The notes under the pieces: generated by a model | The model's input: only the letters and a program-made list of their open reading frames with translations | Told to the model about the DNA's origin: nothing | Databases searched by the model: none | Made by a program: the position numbers and the translations under genes | In this document: piece after piece, positions 26,565-36,134 of the stretch | Layout: each line of letters opens with the position of its first letter | Position numbering within the stretch: the first letter of the stretch is position 1 | DNA from: Tamaricihabitans halophyticus | GTDB taxonomy: Bacteria; Actinomycetota; Actinomycetes; Mycobacteriales; Pseudonocardiaceae | Assembly (NCBI RefSeq): GCF_004340875.1 | Contig: NZ_SLXQ01000002.1 | Location: 434,001 to 498,000, forward strand | Direction of reading: 5' to 3' | Length of the DNA: 64,000 nt

Positions 26565-27782
26565 TCAGTCCTGAGCTGGACTGGCGGTCAGGGCTTCGGC
26601 GAGTGCGGCCGAGGTGAGATCGATCTGCCAGGGGCGGGCGCCGCCGGCCGCCAGCGCCGCCGTCACGCCGGTCGGTGAGAGGTCCGCGGGCGGCTCCCAA
26701 CAGGTTCGCCGGACCAGGTCCGGCAGTAGCAGGTTCTCCACCGGAAGCGTGTTCACCTCGGCGATCTCCAGCAGCGCCGTACGGGCCGCGGAGAACCGGG
26801 CAGCGGCGGCAGGATCCTTGTCCGCCCAGCGGTTGGTTGGCGGCGGACCGTCGTGCGGCGGTGACGTGGCCGGCAGCTCATCCTTGGGCAGCTCCTTGGC
26901 CGCCAACAGCGCACCCATCCAGACCTTGGAGATCCGGCGCTGAGCTTGCCCGCGAAACACCGGCAGCGCCCGCAACTCGGCTTCGCTGGCCGGATTGGCG
27001 AGCACAGCGGCGACGATCGCGCTGTCCGGGAGGACCCTGCCGGCCGCCGTGTCCCGGTGGCGCGCCAGTTCGTCCCGCGCCTGCCACATCGCCCGTACCG
27101 CGGCGAGCGCGCGGGCGCCACGCACTTTGTGTACGCCGGAAGTGCGACGCCACGGTTCCGCGCGCGGAACCGGTGGGGGCGCCGTCCGGACGGCCTCGAA
27201 TTCCTGATCCGCCCAGGCCAGCTTGTCCTGTGCGGTGAGCTCGGCGACCATCGCGTCCCGTAACGGAAGCAGCAGCTCCACGTCCAGTGCCGCGTAGTCG
27301 AGCCATTCCGCGGGTAATGGCCGGCGCGACCAATCGGCGGCGCCGTGTCCCTTCTCGAGACGGTAACCAAGGACCTGTTCGACCAGGGTGCCAAGCGCCA
27401 CCCGCTCGAAGCCGGCGAGCCGGCCAGCGAGCTCCGTGTCGAACAGTGTCGTTGGGTACAGCCCGAGCTCGGCAAGGCAGGGCAGATCCTGCGATGCCGC
27501 GTGCAACACCCAGTCCGTGCCGTCCAGCGCACGGACCAACGGGTCCAGCTTGTCGGCGAGGGCGATGGGGTCGATCAGCAGCGTGCCGCAACCCGCCCTG
27601 CGGAGTTGGATCAGATAGGCACGCTGATGGTAGCGGTAGCCGGAGGCACGTTCGGTGTCTACGGCTACGGCGCCATGGCCAGCGCTGATCGCTTCGCAGG
27701 CGCTACGCAGTGCCTCGGGGTCTGCCACCACTGGTGGGGTGCCCTCCGCCGGTGCGGTGAGCAGGATCGGCTCGTCTTGCAC
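26565..27782 (-). CDS. RNase D-like 3'-5' exonuclease with HRDC domain
   Basis: This protein of about 405 residues has an N-terminal DEDD exonuclease domain: AVAVDTERASGYRYHQRAYL supplies D and E, HAASQDLPCL the third Asp, LDYAALDVELLLPL the fourth. An HRDC domain follows around WQARDELARHRDTAAGRVLPDSA. It corresponds to M. tuberculosis Rv2681. The frame is open to a TTG at 27851, but GTG 27782 has an AGGA nearby. It probably takes part in stable-RNA maturation or decay; the target is not known. Confidence 0.88.
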   Translation of the reverse strand: MQDEPILLTAPAEGTPPVVADPEALRSACEAISAGHGAVAVDTERASGYRYHQRAYLIQLRRAGCGTLLIDPIALADKLDPLVRALDGTDWVLHAASQDLPCLAELGLYPTTLFDTELAGRLAGFERVALGTLVEQVLGYRLEKGHGAADWSRRPLPAEWLDYAALDVELLLPLRDAMVAELTAQDKLAWADQEFEAVRTAPPPVPRAEPWRRTSGVHKVRGARALAAVRAMWQARDELARHRDTAAGRVLPDSAIVAAVLANPASEAELRALPVFRGQAQRRISKVWMGALLAAKELPKDELPATSPPHDGPPPTNRWADKDPAAAARFSAARTALLEIAEVNTLPVENLLLPDLVRRTCWEPPADLSPTGVTAALAAGGARPWQIDLTSAALAEALTASPAQD

Positions 27783-27881
27783 AGGCCCATCCTGCCCGTG
27801 TGGGTTAGGTGCCCGCACAGGCGGCTCCACCACGGTGTTCCCCGAGGCCAACTACGTGCCTGGTGAACTCGTGTACGGCAG

Positions 27882-28598
27882 TCAGCGAATGACACCCGCA
27901 CGCATCGCCAGCGCAACCATCTGCGCCCGATCTCCGGTGCCCAGCTTTCGTCCAATACGCGAAAGATGGGATTTCACCGTGAGCGCGGACAGGTTGAGCT
28001 CTTCACCGATCTCTTTGTTGGACTGTCCATCGGCGACCAGCTGCAGTACCTCCACCTCGCGCGCGGATAGCTCGCGTGGTGTGTTGTCGGTGCCGGGAAC
28101 CCTGGTTCCGGTAGCGAGGACCGGGGCGACACTGGGATCGGCGTAAACCCCGCCGTCCAGTACCCGGCGGACGCCATCGGTCACCACGACCGGCGAAGCC
28201 GATTTGAGTAGGTACGCCTGCGCACCCGCTTGGAAAGCCGACCGTACCGCGTACGGGTCGTCCGAAGACGCCAGCACGACGATGCGTGGCCAGCCATGAC
28301 TGCGGAGCTCAGTTACCAGCTCGATACCGCTGCCATCTGGCAGGCCGAGATCGAGAATGGCCAGGTCACAGGGCCCAGTGGCAAGTGCTCGGGCGCGTGC
28401 TTCGGCCACCGTGGCGGCCTCGTGCACGGTACCCGCGCCCATCTGGGCGAGCCGAGCGGATATCGCCTCCCTCAGTAGGGGGTGGTCATCGACCACCAGT
28501 ACCGAGAACAACTCTTCCCGCGGGTGCGGGACCATGCTCGCCGGCAGGGCGCCGGCAGGTGTGGATCGAACGGCCTGACTGAAGCCGACGGCAGCCAC
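27882..28598 (-). CDS. NarL/LuxR-family response regulator (orphan)
   Basis: This 238-residue two-domain regulator has a receiver with D83 (LAILDLGLPDGSG) and a LuxR-type helix-turn-helix with LSAREVEVLQLVADGQSNKEIGEEL and LSALTVKSHLSRI. About 32 extra residues precede the receiver. GTG 28598 follows GGGAGGTAG; the longer frame to 28787 lacks a ribosome site. No kinase gene is adjacent, so the phosphodonor must be elsewhere. Confidence 0.9.
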   Translation of the reverse strand: MAAVGFSQAVRSTPAGALPASMVPHPREELFSVLVVDDHPLLREAISARLAQMGAGTVHEAATVAEARARALATGPCDLAILDLGLPDGSGIELVTELRSHGWPRIVVLASSDDPYAVRSAFQAGAQAYLLKSASPVVVTDGVRRVLDGGVYADPSVAPVLATGTRVPGTDNTPRELSAREVEVLQLVADGQSNKEIGEELNLSALTVKSHLSRIGRKLGTGDRAQMVALAMRAGVIR

Positions 28599-28992
28599 GT
28601 CACTACCTCCCTGGAGTCGGTCGTGCCCCCCGACCGGCACCGGGACTTTCGGCCAATCAGCCGCGCCGCCTATGGACCGAAAGTGGTGTCGACGAAGGCA
28701 GCGTAGCCGCCCAAGCGGGTCAGTGGGACAATCATTCGGGTATCTATCCCGATTGTGTCGCCACTCTTCGTAGTTTTTGTCCTGCAATCGGGGGACAGCT
28801 CAATTAGCTGTTAACACCCGCGTTTCGGCGGACGATAAAACTAGTCACCCGTCGTATCGAGTTGTGGAGTTTCATTAGTCCACCAGGTCGACGGGTATTA
28901 CTCCAGGGCGCGCTGAGACCTGACGTAGCACCGTCGCTGACGGGTATCAGGAACCTGAGTCTCAGTAACCTCAGGCTGCGGAACCCGGGTCC
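28599..28992. other. Intergenic region upstream of the LuxR regulator, no gene seen
   Basis: About 390 bases lie upstream of the LuxR regulator and downstream of the DUF3000 gene, both minus strand. A short inverted repeat CCTGAG/CTCAGG (28954-28975) shortly after the DUF3000 stop could weakly terminate it. The AT-richer middle (28790-28860) is a plausible promoter area. No coding frame is convincing. Confidence 0.45.
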
Positions 28993-29547
28993 TCAGGAGC
29001 TCTGGCGCTGCCCGAACACCGTGACGCCGACCGGCGGCAGACCGACCACGCTCGCCATCAGCTGGCAGAAGGCCGCGCCATGCGCGGTCAGCTCAGGGTT
29101 GGTCGCGGTCCAGGACGCGCGCAGCTCCAGATCATCGGTACGCGCGGGGCCGCTGATATCGCCGAACCGTGCCGACGAGGTCTCGGTGACCGTGCCGCCG
29201 AGCGCGGTCCAGGCCGCGCCGGACTCGGCCAGCGCATCGCTGAGCCAGGACCAGCTCACCGCGGGCAGGAACGGGTCGCTGGCCAGCTCCCTGTCGATCT
29301 CCGCGCGCACATAGGTGACGATCCGCAGCACGCCGTTCCAGGCTTCCTGGCCCTCCGGGTCGTACAGCAACACCAACCGGCCGGTGGCGAGCACGTCGAC
29401 GGGGCCAGTCGCCTCGGCGCTGAGCGCGTACGCCCATGGGGCGAGTCGCTGGGGCGGTTTCACTACCTCGAGTTGTACTTCCGGGCGCGCGTGCACCGCG
29501 GTCAGCGAACTGACAGCTTCACGAAACAGCTCCGGCGCTTCGGACAT
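28993..29547 (-). CDS. DUF3000 family protein
   Basis: This 184-residue cytosolic protein belongs to the actinobacterial DUF3000 family, found next to hemE in relatives. Conserved-looking parts are [30 protein letters not shown] and [13 protein letters not shown]. The ATG at 29547 gives the expected [12 protein letters not shown] start; GTG 29556 is possible. It is divergent from hemE with 115 bases between. Function is unknown. Confidence 0.82.
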   Translation of the reverse strand: MSEAPELFREAVSSLTAVHARPEVQLEVVKPPQRLAPWAYALSAEATGPVDVLATGRLVLLYDPEGQEAWNGVLRIVTYVRAEIDRELASDPFLPAVSWSWLSDALAESGAAWTALGGTVTETSSARFGDISGPARTDDLELRASWTATNPELTAHGAAFCQLMASVVGLPPVGVTVFGQRQSS

Positions 29548-29662
29548 CCCGGTCACGCTACTGACTGTAAGACGCGAAGCCAGCATGCCGGGTGAGGGCA
29601 CGCCGAGAAAAGCCGAACCACGCCGCATTGGCAAACACGGCGCGTGCGACTATGGGAGCACG

Positions 29663-30772
29663 ATGAGCGAGATGACATCCACGCAGGTGACCACCGCTTC
29701 CGGTCGGGGGACGCCGGCACGCAGGCCGCTACCGGACGCCCCTTTCCTCGCCGCCGCACGTGGCGAGACCCCTTCGCGGGTCCCCGTGTGGTTCATGCGC
29801 CAGGCCGGCCGATCGTTGCCAGAGTACCGCGAACTGCGTGCCGGCACCCCGATGTTGGCGGCCTGCACCGATCCCGGGATGCTCGCCGAGATCACCCTGC
29901 AGCCGGTACGCCGGCATGGCGTGGACGCGGCGATCCTGTTCAGTGACATCGTTGTTCCGCTGCGCGCGGCTGGCGTCGACGTCGATATCGTCGCCGGTAC
30001 CGGCCCGGTGGTCGCGAACCCAGTGCGCTCGGACGCCGACGTGGCCAACCTCCCGCTACTCGACCCGGATCAGGTCAGCCCGGTCGCCGATGGCATCCGG
30101 CTACTGCTCGGTGAGCTCGCGGACACCCCGCTGATCGGATTCGCCGGCGCCCCGTTCACGCTCGCCTCCTATCTCGTCGAGGGCGGGCCGAGCCGCAACC
30201 ACGAGCGGACCAAGGCGCTGATGCACGCGGCACCGGCCACCTGGCATGCGCTGCTCGACCGGCTCGCGACGGTCGCGCTCACCTTCCTGAACGTGCAGGT
30301 AGCTGCTGGCGTCGACGCGGTGCAGCTGTTTGACTCCTGGGCTGGCGCGCTCTCCGAAGCCGAGTACCGGGAGTTCGTCCTGCCGCATTCGGCCAAGGTG
30401 CTCGGCGGGCTCGCCGATGCTGGGGTGCCCCGGATTCACTTCGGGGTCGGCACGGCGGAGCTGCTGCCCGCGATGCGCTCGGCCGGTGCGGACGTCGTCG
30501 GGGTCGATTGGCGGTTGCCGCTGGACAGGGCGGCCGCGCGGCTGCGCGCCGCCGCGCCGGAAGCAGCGGAGCCGGTGGTGCAGGGAAACCTTGATCCCGC
30601 CGTACTGTTCGCCGGCTCTTCGGTGGTCGCCGAGCAGGCCCGCAGGGTGGCCGCCGAGGGGCGAGCCGCTGGTGGGCATGTGTTCAACCTCGGCCATGGA
30701 GTGCTGCCGGATACCGATCCGGATGTGCTGACCAGACTAGTCGAGGTAGTGCACGAGCAACCGGTGCGCTGA
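29663..30772 (+). CDS. hemE: Uroporphyrinogen decarboxylase
   Basis: The enzyme converts uroporphyrinogen III to coproporphyrinogen III by four decarboxylations. Its 369 residues fit. The family signature [17 protein letters not shown] (about residues 41-57) carries the substrate-binding Arg residues; FSDIVVPL holds the catalytic Asp, and [17 protein letters not shown] follows the usual pattern. ATG 29663 has GGGAG upstream. The stop overlaps the hemG start (TGATG). The usual downstream partner hemQ is displaced 16 kb away. Confidence 0.97.
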   Translation: MSEMTSTQVTTASGRGTPARRPLPDAPFLAAARGETPSRVPVWFMRQAGRSLPEYRELRAGTPMLAACTDPGMLAEITLQPVRRHGVDAAILFSDIVVPLRAAGVDVDIVAGTGPVVANPVRSDADVANLPLLDPDQVSPVADGIRLLLGELADTPLIGFAGAPFTLASYLVEGGPSRNHERTKALMHAAPATWHALLDRLATVALTFLNVQVAAGVDAVQLFDSWAGALSEAEYREFVLPHSAKVLGGLADAGVPRIHFGVGTAELLPAMRSAGADVVGVDWRLPLDRAAARLRAAAPEAAEPVVQGNLDPAVLFAGSSVVAEQARRVAAEGRAAGGHVFNLGHGVLPDTDPDVLTRLVEVVHEQPVR

Positions 30773-32169
30773 TGGCGCCGCGCGTCGCGGTCGTCGGCGG
30801 CGGTATCTCGGGTGCCGCGGCGGCGTACCGACTGCGCGTGCTGTTGGGGTCGTCGGCTGACATCGTGCTGATCGAGCAGTGCGACCGGCTTGGCGGCAAG
30901 CTGTACACGGGCTCGCTTGCCGGGCACGACTTCGATCTTGGCGCGGAAGCGTTTCTGGCGCGCCGCCCGGAAGCCCTGGAGCTGGCGGGTGAACTTGGCC
31001 TACCCGTCGTGCACCCTTCCGGGATGCGCTCCGCGCTGCGCGCGGGTGGCGCGACGGTGCCGCTGCCGGCGGGCACGATGCTCGGGGTGCCGGCCACGGC
31101 CGATTCGGTGGCCGGCGTGCTGTCGGCGCGGGGCCAGCGAGCCGTGGCCGCCGAATCGAGTAGGTCCGCTCCGCTGCTGGACGGCGATATCGCGGTGGGC
31201 ACACTGCTGCGCGAGCGTTTCGACGATGAGCTCGTCGATCGCCTCGTTGATCCACTCCTTGGCGGCGTGTACGCGGGCGGCGCGGACAGCCTCGGACTGC
31301 GGGCGACCGTGCCAGCCCTAGCGTCCGCATTGGACGCTGGGGCGGAATCGGTGACCGCCGCGGTGGCCGGTCTGTTGCCGAACACGCCAAGTACGGCCCC
31401 GGTGTTCGGAACACTGCCGGGTGGTCTCGCCCAGCTGGTTGACCGGCTGGCGGAGATGTCCCGCGCTCGGCAGCTACTTTCCCGCACCGTAAGGGAAATC
31501 TGCCCGACCGAGCGCGGTTGGCGGCTCCAGCTGGGCGCGGCGGCATCCGCACACGCCCCGGCCGAGCCGGAACTGCTTGCCGATGCGGTGGTGCTGGCGG
31601 TCCCGGCGCCCGCGGCAAGCAAACTGCTCGCGCCGGTCCTACCGGATGCGGCTACCGCTTTCGCGGGGATCGAGCTGGCTTCGATGGCGGTGATCGGGCT
31701 TGCGCTGCCACCCGAGGTGTCCCTACCCGAACGGGCCGGGATCCTGATCGGCTCGGGGGAGCGGCACGCGGACGGAACCGAGTTCACCGCGAAAGCGTTC
31801 ACCTTCTCGACTCGCAAGTGGACACATTACGGCACGGACGCGGTGCTGCTCAGAGGATCGGTCGGAAAGTTCGCCGATACCAGGGCACTCCGCTACACCG
31901 ATGCCGAGCTCGTGCGGCTGGTTCGCGCGGACCTCGCCGAACTGACCGGAATTCGCGACCGTCCACTCGACGCTGTGGTCAAACGGTGGGGTGGCGGGCT
32001 ACCGCAGTATTCGGTGGGCCATCTGGATCGGGTTCAGCGGATCGCGGAATCGCTTACCCGCCAACCAACGCTGGCGATCGCTGGTGCCGCGTTGCATGGT
32101 GTCGGTGTGCCAGCATGTATCGGTACCGCTGATGCCGCCGCGCGCCGGGTAGCCGGCGCGGTGAACTAG
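30772..32169 (+). CDS. hemG: Protoporphyrinogen/coproporphyrinogen III oxidase (HemY-type)
   Basis: This 465-residue FAD amine-oxidase-fold enzyme has the N-terminal dinucleotide motif VAVVGGGISGAAAAYRLR, a GGVYAGGADSLGLRATVPAL segment typical of the family, and the C-terminal FAD motif LAIAGAALHGVGVPACIGT. In actinobacteria this enzyme (HemY/CgoX) oxidises coproporphyrinogen III to coproporphyrin III in the coproporphyrin-dependent haem pathway, upstream of ferrochelatase and HemQ. It is translationally coupled to hemE. Five bases after its stop the convergent tctA gene ends, marking the left edge of the accessory insertion. Confidence 0.93.
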   Translation: MAPRVAVVGGGISGAAAAYRLRVLLGSSADIVLIEQCDRLGGKLYTGSLAGHDFDLGAEAFLARRPEALELAGELGLPVVHPSGMRSALRAGGATVPLPAGTMLGVPATADSVAGVLSARGQRAVAAESSRSAPLLDGDIAVGTLLRERFDDELVDRLVDPLLGGVYAGGADSLGLRATVPALASALDAGAESVTAAVAGLLPNTPSTAPVFGTLPGGLAQLVDRLAEMSRARQLLSRTVREICPTERGWRLQLGAAASAHAPAEPELLADAVVLAVPAPAASKLLAPVLPDAATAFAGIELASMAVIGLALPPEVSLPERAGILIGSGERHADGTEFTAKAFTFSTRKWTHYGTDAVLLRGSVGKFADTRALRYTDAELVRLVRADLAELTGIRDRPLDAVVKRWGGGLPQYSVGHLDRVQRIAESLTRQPTLAIAGAALHGVGVPACIGTADAAARRVAGAVN

Positions 32170-32174
32170 CAGGT

Positions 32175-33695
32175 TCACACCCGGGTCGATTCCTTGACAC
32201 CCCGCCTCCTGCGGCGCAGGAACCGGACGGTGGGCGCTCCGAGTACCGCCAGCGCGACCAGAATCCAGACCGTGAGCGAGATTGACGACCCGGCGAGCAA
32301 GTCCGGCACGCTTCCGCGGCTGAGCGCCAGGCCCTGCCGAAGGTAGGTTTCCAGGAACGGGCCGAGGGCGACACCCAGAATCAGCGGCGCCATCTGAAAG
32401 CCATAGGTCCGCAGGACGTACCCGAGGGCGGCGAAGACCACCAGCAGGTACACGTCCAGCATGCTGTTGTTGACGCTGTAGGCGCCAATCACGGACAGCG
32501 CCACGATGCCGGTAACCAGCACGTGCTGCGGTGTGCTGAGCAGCCGTACCCATACCCCGATCATCGGGATATTCAGCACGACGAGCATCAGGTTGCCCAG
32601 GAAGATCGACGCGATAACGCCCCAGAAGATATCCGGGTCGTTCGTGATCAACGCGGGCCCTGGCTGTACTCCGTGGATGATCATTGCGGACAGCACGAGT
32701 GCCAGCGTGCTCGAGAACGGGATGCCGAGCGTCAAGATCGGCACGATGCTTGATGTGGACGCAGCGTTGTTGGCGGCCTCCGGCCCGGACACCCCTTCGA
32801 TCTGCCCGGTGCCGAACCGGGACGGAGTCTTCGAGATGCTTTTCTCCGCTTTGTAGGAGGCAAAAGCCGAAACAGCGGCCGACGGTCCCGGCAGCAGACC
32901 CAGGAAGGCCCCCAGTCCGGTACCTCGCAGCCACGGCGCCACGGATCGGCGCACCTCGTCCTTCGACGGTATGAGGTCCCGCACCCGGACCTTGGTAGTC
33001 GTGCCGTTGCCCCGCTTGCCAGAGACCAGGAAGAGCAGTTCCGCGATACCGAACGCGCCCACCGCCACCGGCACCAGACCGATACCCTGACTGAGCTCGC
33101 CGTTGCCGAAGGTGAACCGCGAGATCGAGGTGACCGGCTCCTGGCCGATCGTGGCGACCACGAGGCCGAGACCGAGTGGCACCAGGTTGCTCGCCAAGCC
33201 CCCGCCCGACACGGTCGCCAGAATGAGCAGGCTCCCGGTCACCAGCGCGAATAGTTCGGCCGGGCCGAATGCCAGGCCAAGCTCGGCAAGAGCCGGAGCG
33301 AAGAAGGTCACCACCACGGCCGTGAGCATTCCGGCGACGAACGAGCCGATAGTGGTGATCCCGAGTACCGGCCCCGCTCGTCCGTTACGCGCAAGTTCGT
33401 AGCCGTCCATGGCCGCGACGACCGACGCGGCTTCACCGGGGACCTTGAACAGGATCGATGTAATGGATCCGCCATACATCGCGCCGTAGTAGATCCCGGC
33501 GATCATGATAATGCCGGTTTCCGGGCTGTCGAGCGTGAACGTCAGCGGCAACACCAACGCAGCACCGGCAACGGTGCCGAGACCCGGCAGAACGCCGGTC
33601 AGCATTCCGAGTAACACGCCCGCGAACGCGGCGCCGATGTTGATCGGCTGTACGGCAACGCTTAAGCCATGCAGCAGCCCGTCGAGGGTATCCAC
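32175..33695 (-). CDS. tctA: Tripartite tricarboxylate transporter, large membrane subunit TctA
   Basis: This 506-residue permease has about twelve transmembrane helices. The family motif GVLPGLGTVAGAALVLPLTF lies near residues 34-53, and the second-half repeat contains GLLPGPSAAVSAFASY. KVPGEAASVVAAMDG is also typical. It imports citrate-like carboxylates using ion gradients together with TctB and the periplasmic/lipoprotein TctC. It is the last gene of a minus-strand operon and ends a few bases from hemG. Start is GTG at 33695, 19 bases after tctB. Confidence 0.94.
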   Translation of the reverse strand: MDTLDGLLHGLSVAVQPINIGAAFAGVLLGMLTGVLPGLGTVAGAALVLPLTFTLDSPETGIIMIAGIYYGAMYGGSITSILFKVPGEAASVVAAMDGYELARNGRAGPVLGITTIGSFVAGMLTAVVVTFFAPALAELGLAFGPAELFALVTGSLLILATVSGGGLASNLVPLGLGLVVATIGQEPVTSISRFTFGNGELSQGIGLVPVAVGAFGIAELLFLVSGKRGNGTTTKVRVRDLIPSKDEVRRSVAPWLRGTGLGAFLGLLPGPSAAVSAFASYKAEKSISKTPSRFGTGQIEGVSGPEAANNAASTSSIVPILTLGIPFSSTLALVLSAMIIHGVQPGPALITNDPDIFWGVIASIFLGNLMLVVLNIPMIGVWVRLLSTPQHVLVTGIVALSVIGAYSVNNSMLDVYLLVVFAALGYVLRTYGFQMAPLILGVALGPFLETYLRQGLALSRGSVPDLLAGSSISLTVWILVALAVLGAPTVRFLRRRRRGVKESTRV

Positions 33696-33714
33696 GTTGT
33701 CACCCTTCGGTCAG

Positions 33715-34197
33715 TCAGATATCGAGTAAGCCTTCGGGCATGGGCACCCCGAGCGCGTTCACGAAGACCAGATTCATCGCGATGCCGATGGTGAGCCCGC
33801 CAATGACGGCCCACAGCCAGGATTTGCCGCCGAGCAACCGGAGCGAGACGGTACAGAACAGTACGGTCGTGACGATATGTCCGAGCATCGGCAACAACAG
33901 GACGTAGGCCACGATGGACACGGCAAGCCCGATCACCCGCACCAGGCCGGTTCCGTGCGGCAGATCTACCGTCTCGTCTCGGCTGATTCCCCGCCATGCC
34001 TCGACCAGCGTCACCAGCGCGGCGAAGGCCAGAAACCCGCCGACCGCGAGTGGGAACAACGCCGGTCCCGGCTGCTCCGCGGTGCCGATCGACAGCGAAC
34101 TCGCCTGATGCAGGTACGCCAGGGAAAAAGCCAGCACGGCCGCCCCGACGGCCGCTCGACCTTTCCGCTGACTGCCTACCGATTCAGCTTCCGACAT
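33715..34197 (-). CDS. tctB: Tripartite tricarboxylate transporter, small subunit TctB
   Basis: This 160-residue membrane protein has four predicted helices (AAVGAAVLAFSLAYL, LFPLAVGGFLAFAALVTLVEA, VRVIGLAVSIVAYVLLLPMLG and the C-terminal pair), matching the TctB/DUF1468 family. ATG 34197 follows AAGGACG; the open frame to 34233 lacks a site. It lies between tctC and tctA, the usual order in such operons (tctC-tctB-tctA). Confidence 0.9.
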   Translation of the reverse strand: MSEAESVGSQRKGRAAVGAAVLAFSLAYLHQASSLSIGTAEQPGPALFPLAVGGFLAFAALVTLVEAWRGISRDETVDLPHGTGLVRVIGLAVSIVAYVLLLPMLGHIVTTVLFCTVSLRLLGGKSWLWAVIGGLTIGIAMNLVFVNALGVPMPEGLLDI

Positions 34198-34272
34198 GGC
34201 TCGTCCTTCTGCTCGATCCTGCTGCGATGGCATTCCGGCGCACTACGGCGCATTACGGACCCAGCTCCCGAT

Positions 34273-35259
34273 TCAGCCCTGCTTTGTTGGCATGCCGGTT
34301 TCCTTGAGGAGACCGGAATACTCCTCACGGGTCTGGTTGATCGTTTCCTGATATTCCTCGGGACCCTGCGGGCTCGGTTCCATACCCCGTTCCCTGAGGA
34401 AGTCCTGGAACTGCTTGCTCTCGGCTACCTCGCGTGCCGCCTCGACCAGACGCTTCTTGACTTCTGGTGGAAGTTCGCGTGGTGCGCCAATGCCGACGTA
34501 TTCGGGTGTGTTGCCGATCTCGAGCCCCAGTTCGCCGGTCGGCGTAGCGTCCGGCGCGGCATGGAACGGCTTATCGCGGAAGGTGGCGAGAATGCGCAGG
34601 TTGTTCGCCTCGACATCGCCGGCGAAGGTCCCGACCCTGCCGACCGCCGCGTCGACCTGGCCGCCAACGAGAGCCTTGAGGGCATCGGAACCGCCGCCGC
34701 CAAACGGTACGGACTGCACATCGATACCGGCGTCCTTGGCCAGTTTGCGGATCTCCAGGTCCGTCACGGACTGTGCGCCGGAATTGGCGATCTGGAACTC
34801 GCCAGGTCGCTTCTTGGCATCGCTGATGAAGTCCGCAAAGGATTTCCACGGCGCATCAGCCGGAACTGCGAGATTCGCCGGCTGCTCGGCGAGTCCGAAG
34901 ATCAGTTCGGCTTCGTCTGGCTCATAGGGGAGATCCTGCTGCAGCGGGTTCAGCGCCAGGGCACTGTCGATGAACATCCCGATCGTGTAGCCATCGGGTT
35001 CAGCCTGCAGGACTTCGTTGGTCCCGACGGTCGTACCGCCACCATCGCGATTCTTGACAACTACGGAGGTCCCCAGCTCGGCCTCGAGTTGCCGGGCGAA
35101 CGCCCGACCAACAGGGTCGGTGGAACCACCTGGTGCCGCGGGGATGATGAACGTGACGTCGTCATCCGGGTAGTCCTCGGGAGAGCTGCTGGTACAGCCC
35201 GCTGCCACGACGAGCGTCAAGCTCGCCGCTGCGGACGCCACCACACTGTGGATCTTCAT
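34273..35259 (-). CDS. tctC: Tripartite tricarboxylate transporter substrate-binding lipoprotein TctC
   Basis: This 328-residue Bug/TctC-family solute receptor has a lipoprotein signal with lipobox VAAGC (Cys about residue 22). The mature part opens with DVTFIIPAAPGGSTDPVGRAFA, the family's ligand-loop signature, and contains DGGGTTVGTNEV and ANSGAQSVTDLEI. ATG 35259 follows GGGAGG, giving a normal signal peptide. It probably determines which carboxylate is imported. Start is two bases from the end of the lyase gene, so transporter and enzymes form one transcription unit. Confidence 0.92.
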   Translation of the reverse strand: MKIHSVVASAAASLTLVVAAGCTSSSPEDYPDDDVTFIIPAAPGGSTDPVGRAFARQLEAELGTSVVVKNRDGGGTTVGTNEVLQAEPDGYTIGMFIDSALALNPLQQDLPYEPDEAELIFGLAEQPANLAVPADAPWKSFADFISDAKKRPGEFQIANSGAQSVTDLEIRKLAKDAGIDVQSVPFGGGGSDALKALVGGQVDAAVGRVGTFAGDVEANNLRILATFRDKPFHAAPDATPTGELGLEIGNTPEYVGIGAPRELPPEVKKRLVEAAREVAESKQFQDFLRERGMEPSPQGPEEYQETINQTREEYSGLLKETGMPTKQG

Positions 35260-35261
35260 GA

Positions 35262-36134
35262 TTACCTCCCAGCGCTGTAACGCTGCTCCAACTTGTCGAA
35301 CTCTGGTTTGCGGACCAAACGTTGCCGTTCCGCCCACGGCAGAACGAGATCCTGGGTTTGCTTGAGGTCACCGCTGTCGCGCAGCTTCGCCAGGGCCTGC
35401 TGCATGCCGTGCACCGATGCCTGCAGCGCGACATTCGCGAACAGAGCCACACCGAACCCGAGTGATGCCAGCGTTGTTCGGTCGACGAGGGGCGTGCGCC
35501 CGCCTTCGACCATGTTGGCGACCAACGGCACACCTGGCAGGTGGCGTGGAATGGCCGCCAGCTGCTCGTGATCGGTTGGTCCCTCGACGAAGATGACGTC
35601 CGCACCCGCTTCGTGGTAGGCAATAGCGCGCTCCACTGCCTGGTCGAAGCCGAGCGTGTTGATGGCGTCCGTCCTGGCGATGAGCAGGAAGTCCGCGCGC
35701 CGCGTGTCGACCGCCATCCGGATCTTCTGGACCATCTCTGCTTGGTCGATGACCGTCTGCCCATCGAAGTGACCGCAACGTTTCGGGGATTCCTGGTCCT
35801 CGATCTGGATCGCACTGGCCCCTGCCTGCTCGAGCAGCCGAACAGTCCGCTGGACGCCCAACGCGTTGCCGAAACCGGTATCAGCGTCAACGATCAGTGG
35901 AATAGATACGGTATCGGCGATCGTGCGGACATGTTGGGCGAGCTCGGTCAGGGTCACGAGTCCGATATCAGGCACACCAAGGAAGGTGTTCGCCACTCCA
36001 GCACCGGTGAGGTACACGGCGGGGAAGCCCATGTCTTCGATCACCCGAGCGGTAAGCGCGTTTGGCGCACCGAGCGCGGGCGTTGCTAGGCCGGGCGCGA
36101 CCAGCTCGCGTAGCGGGTTACCGGTTGTCGTCAC
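35262..36134 (-). CDS. Isocitrate lyase/PEP mutase-family C-C lyase
   Basis: This 290-residue enzyme belongs to the ICL/PEPM superfamily, which includes 2-methylisocitrate lyase, 2,3-dimethylmalate lyase and oxaloacetate decarboxylase. The metal-site motif DADTGFGN is at residues 83-90, and the catalytic loop SPKRCGHFDG carries Cys120, which marks lyases rather than PEP mutases. EDQ and ARTDA are conserved. Start overlaps the prpF-like stop by four bases. In context it would cleave the final (methyl)isocitrate- or malate-like intermediate to pyruvate or glyoxylate plus a second acid; which one is not decidable. Confidence 0.88.
   Translation of the reverse strand: MTTTGNPLRELVAPGLATPALGAPNALTARVIEDMGFPAVYLTGAGVANTFLGVPDIGLVTLTELAQHVRTIADTVSIPLIVDADTGFGNALGVQRTVRLLEQAGASAIQIEDQESPKRCGHFDGQTVIDQAEMVQKIRMAVDTRRADFLLIARTDAINTLGFDQAVERAIAYHEAGADVIFVEGPTDHEQLAAIPRHLPGVPLVANMVEGGRTPLVDRTTLASLGFGVALFANVALQASVHGMQQALAKLRDSGDLKQTQDLVLPWAERQRLVRKPEFDKLEQRYSAGR

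Noticed and set aside
28954-28975. CCTGAG/CTCAGG hairpin as a strong terminator
   Set aside because: Six-base stem without a T run; kept only as a weak remark in the intergenic entry.
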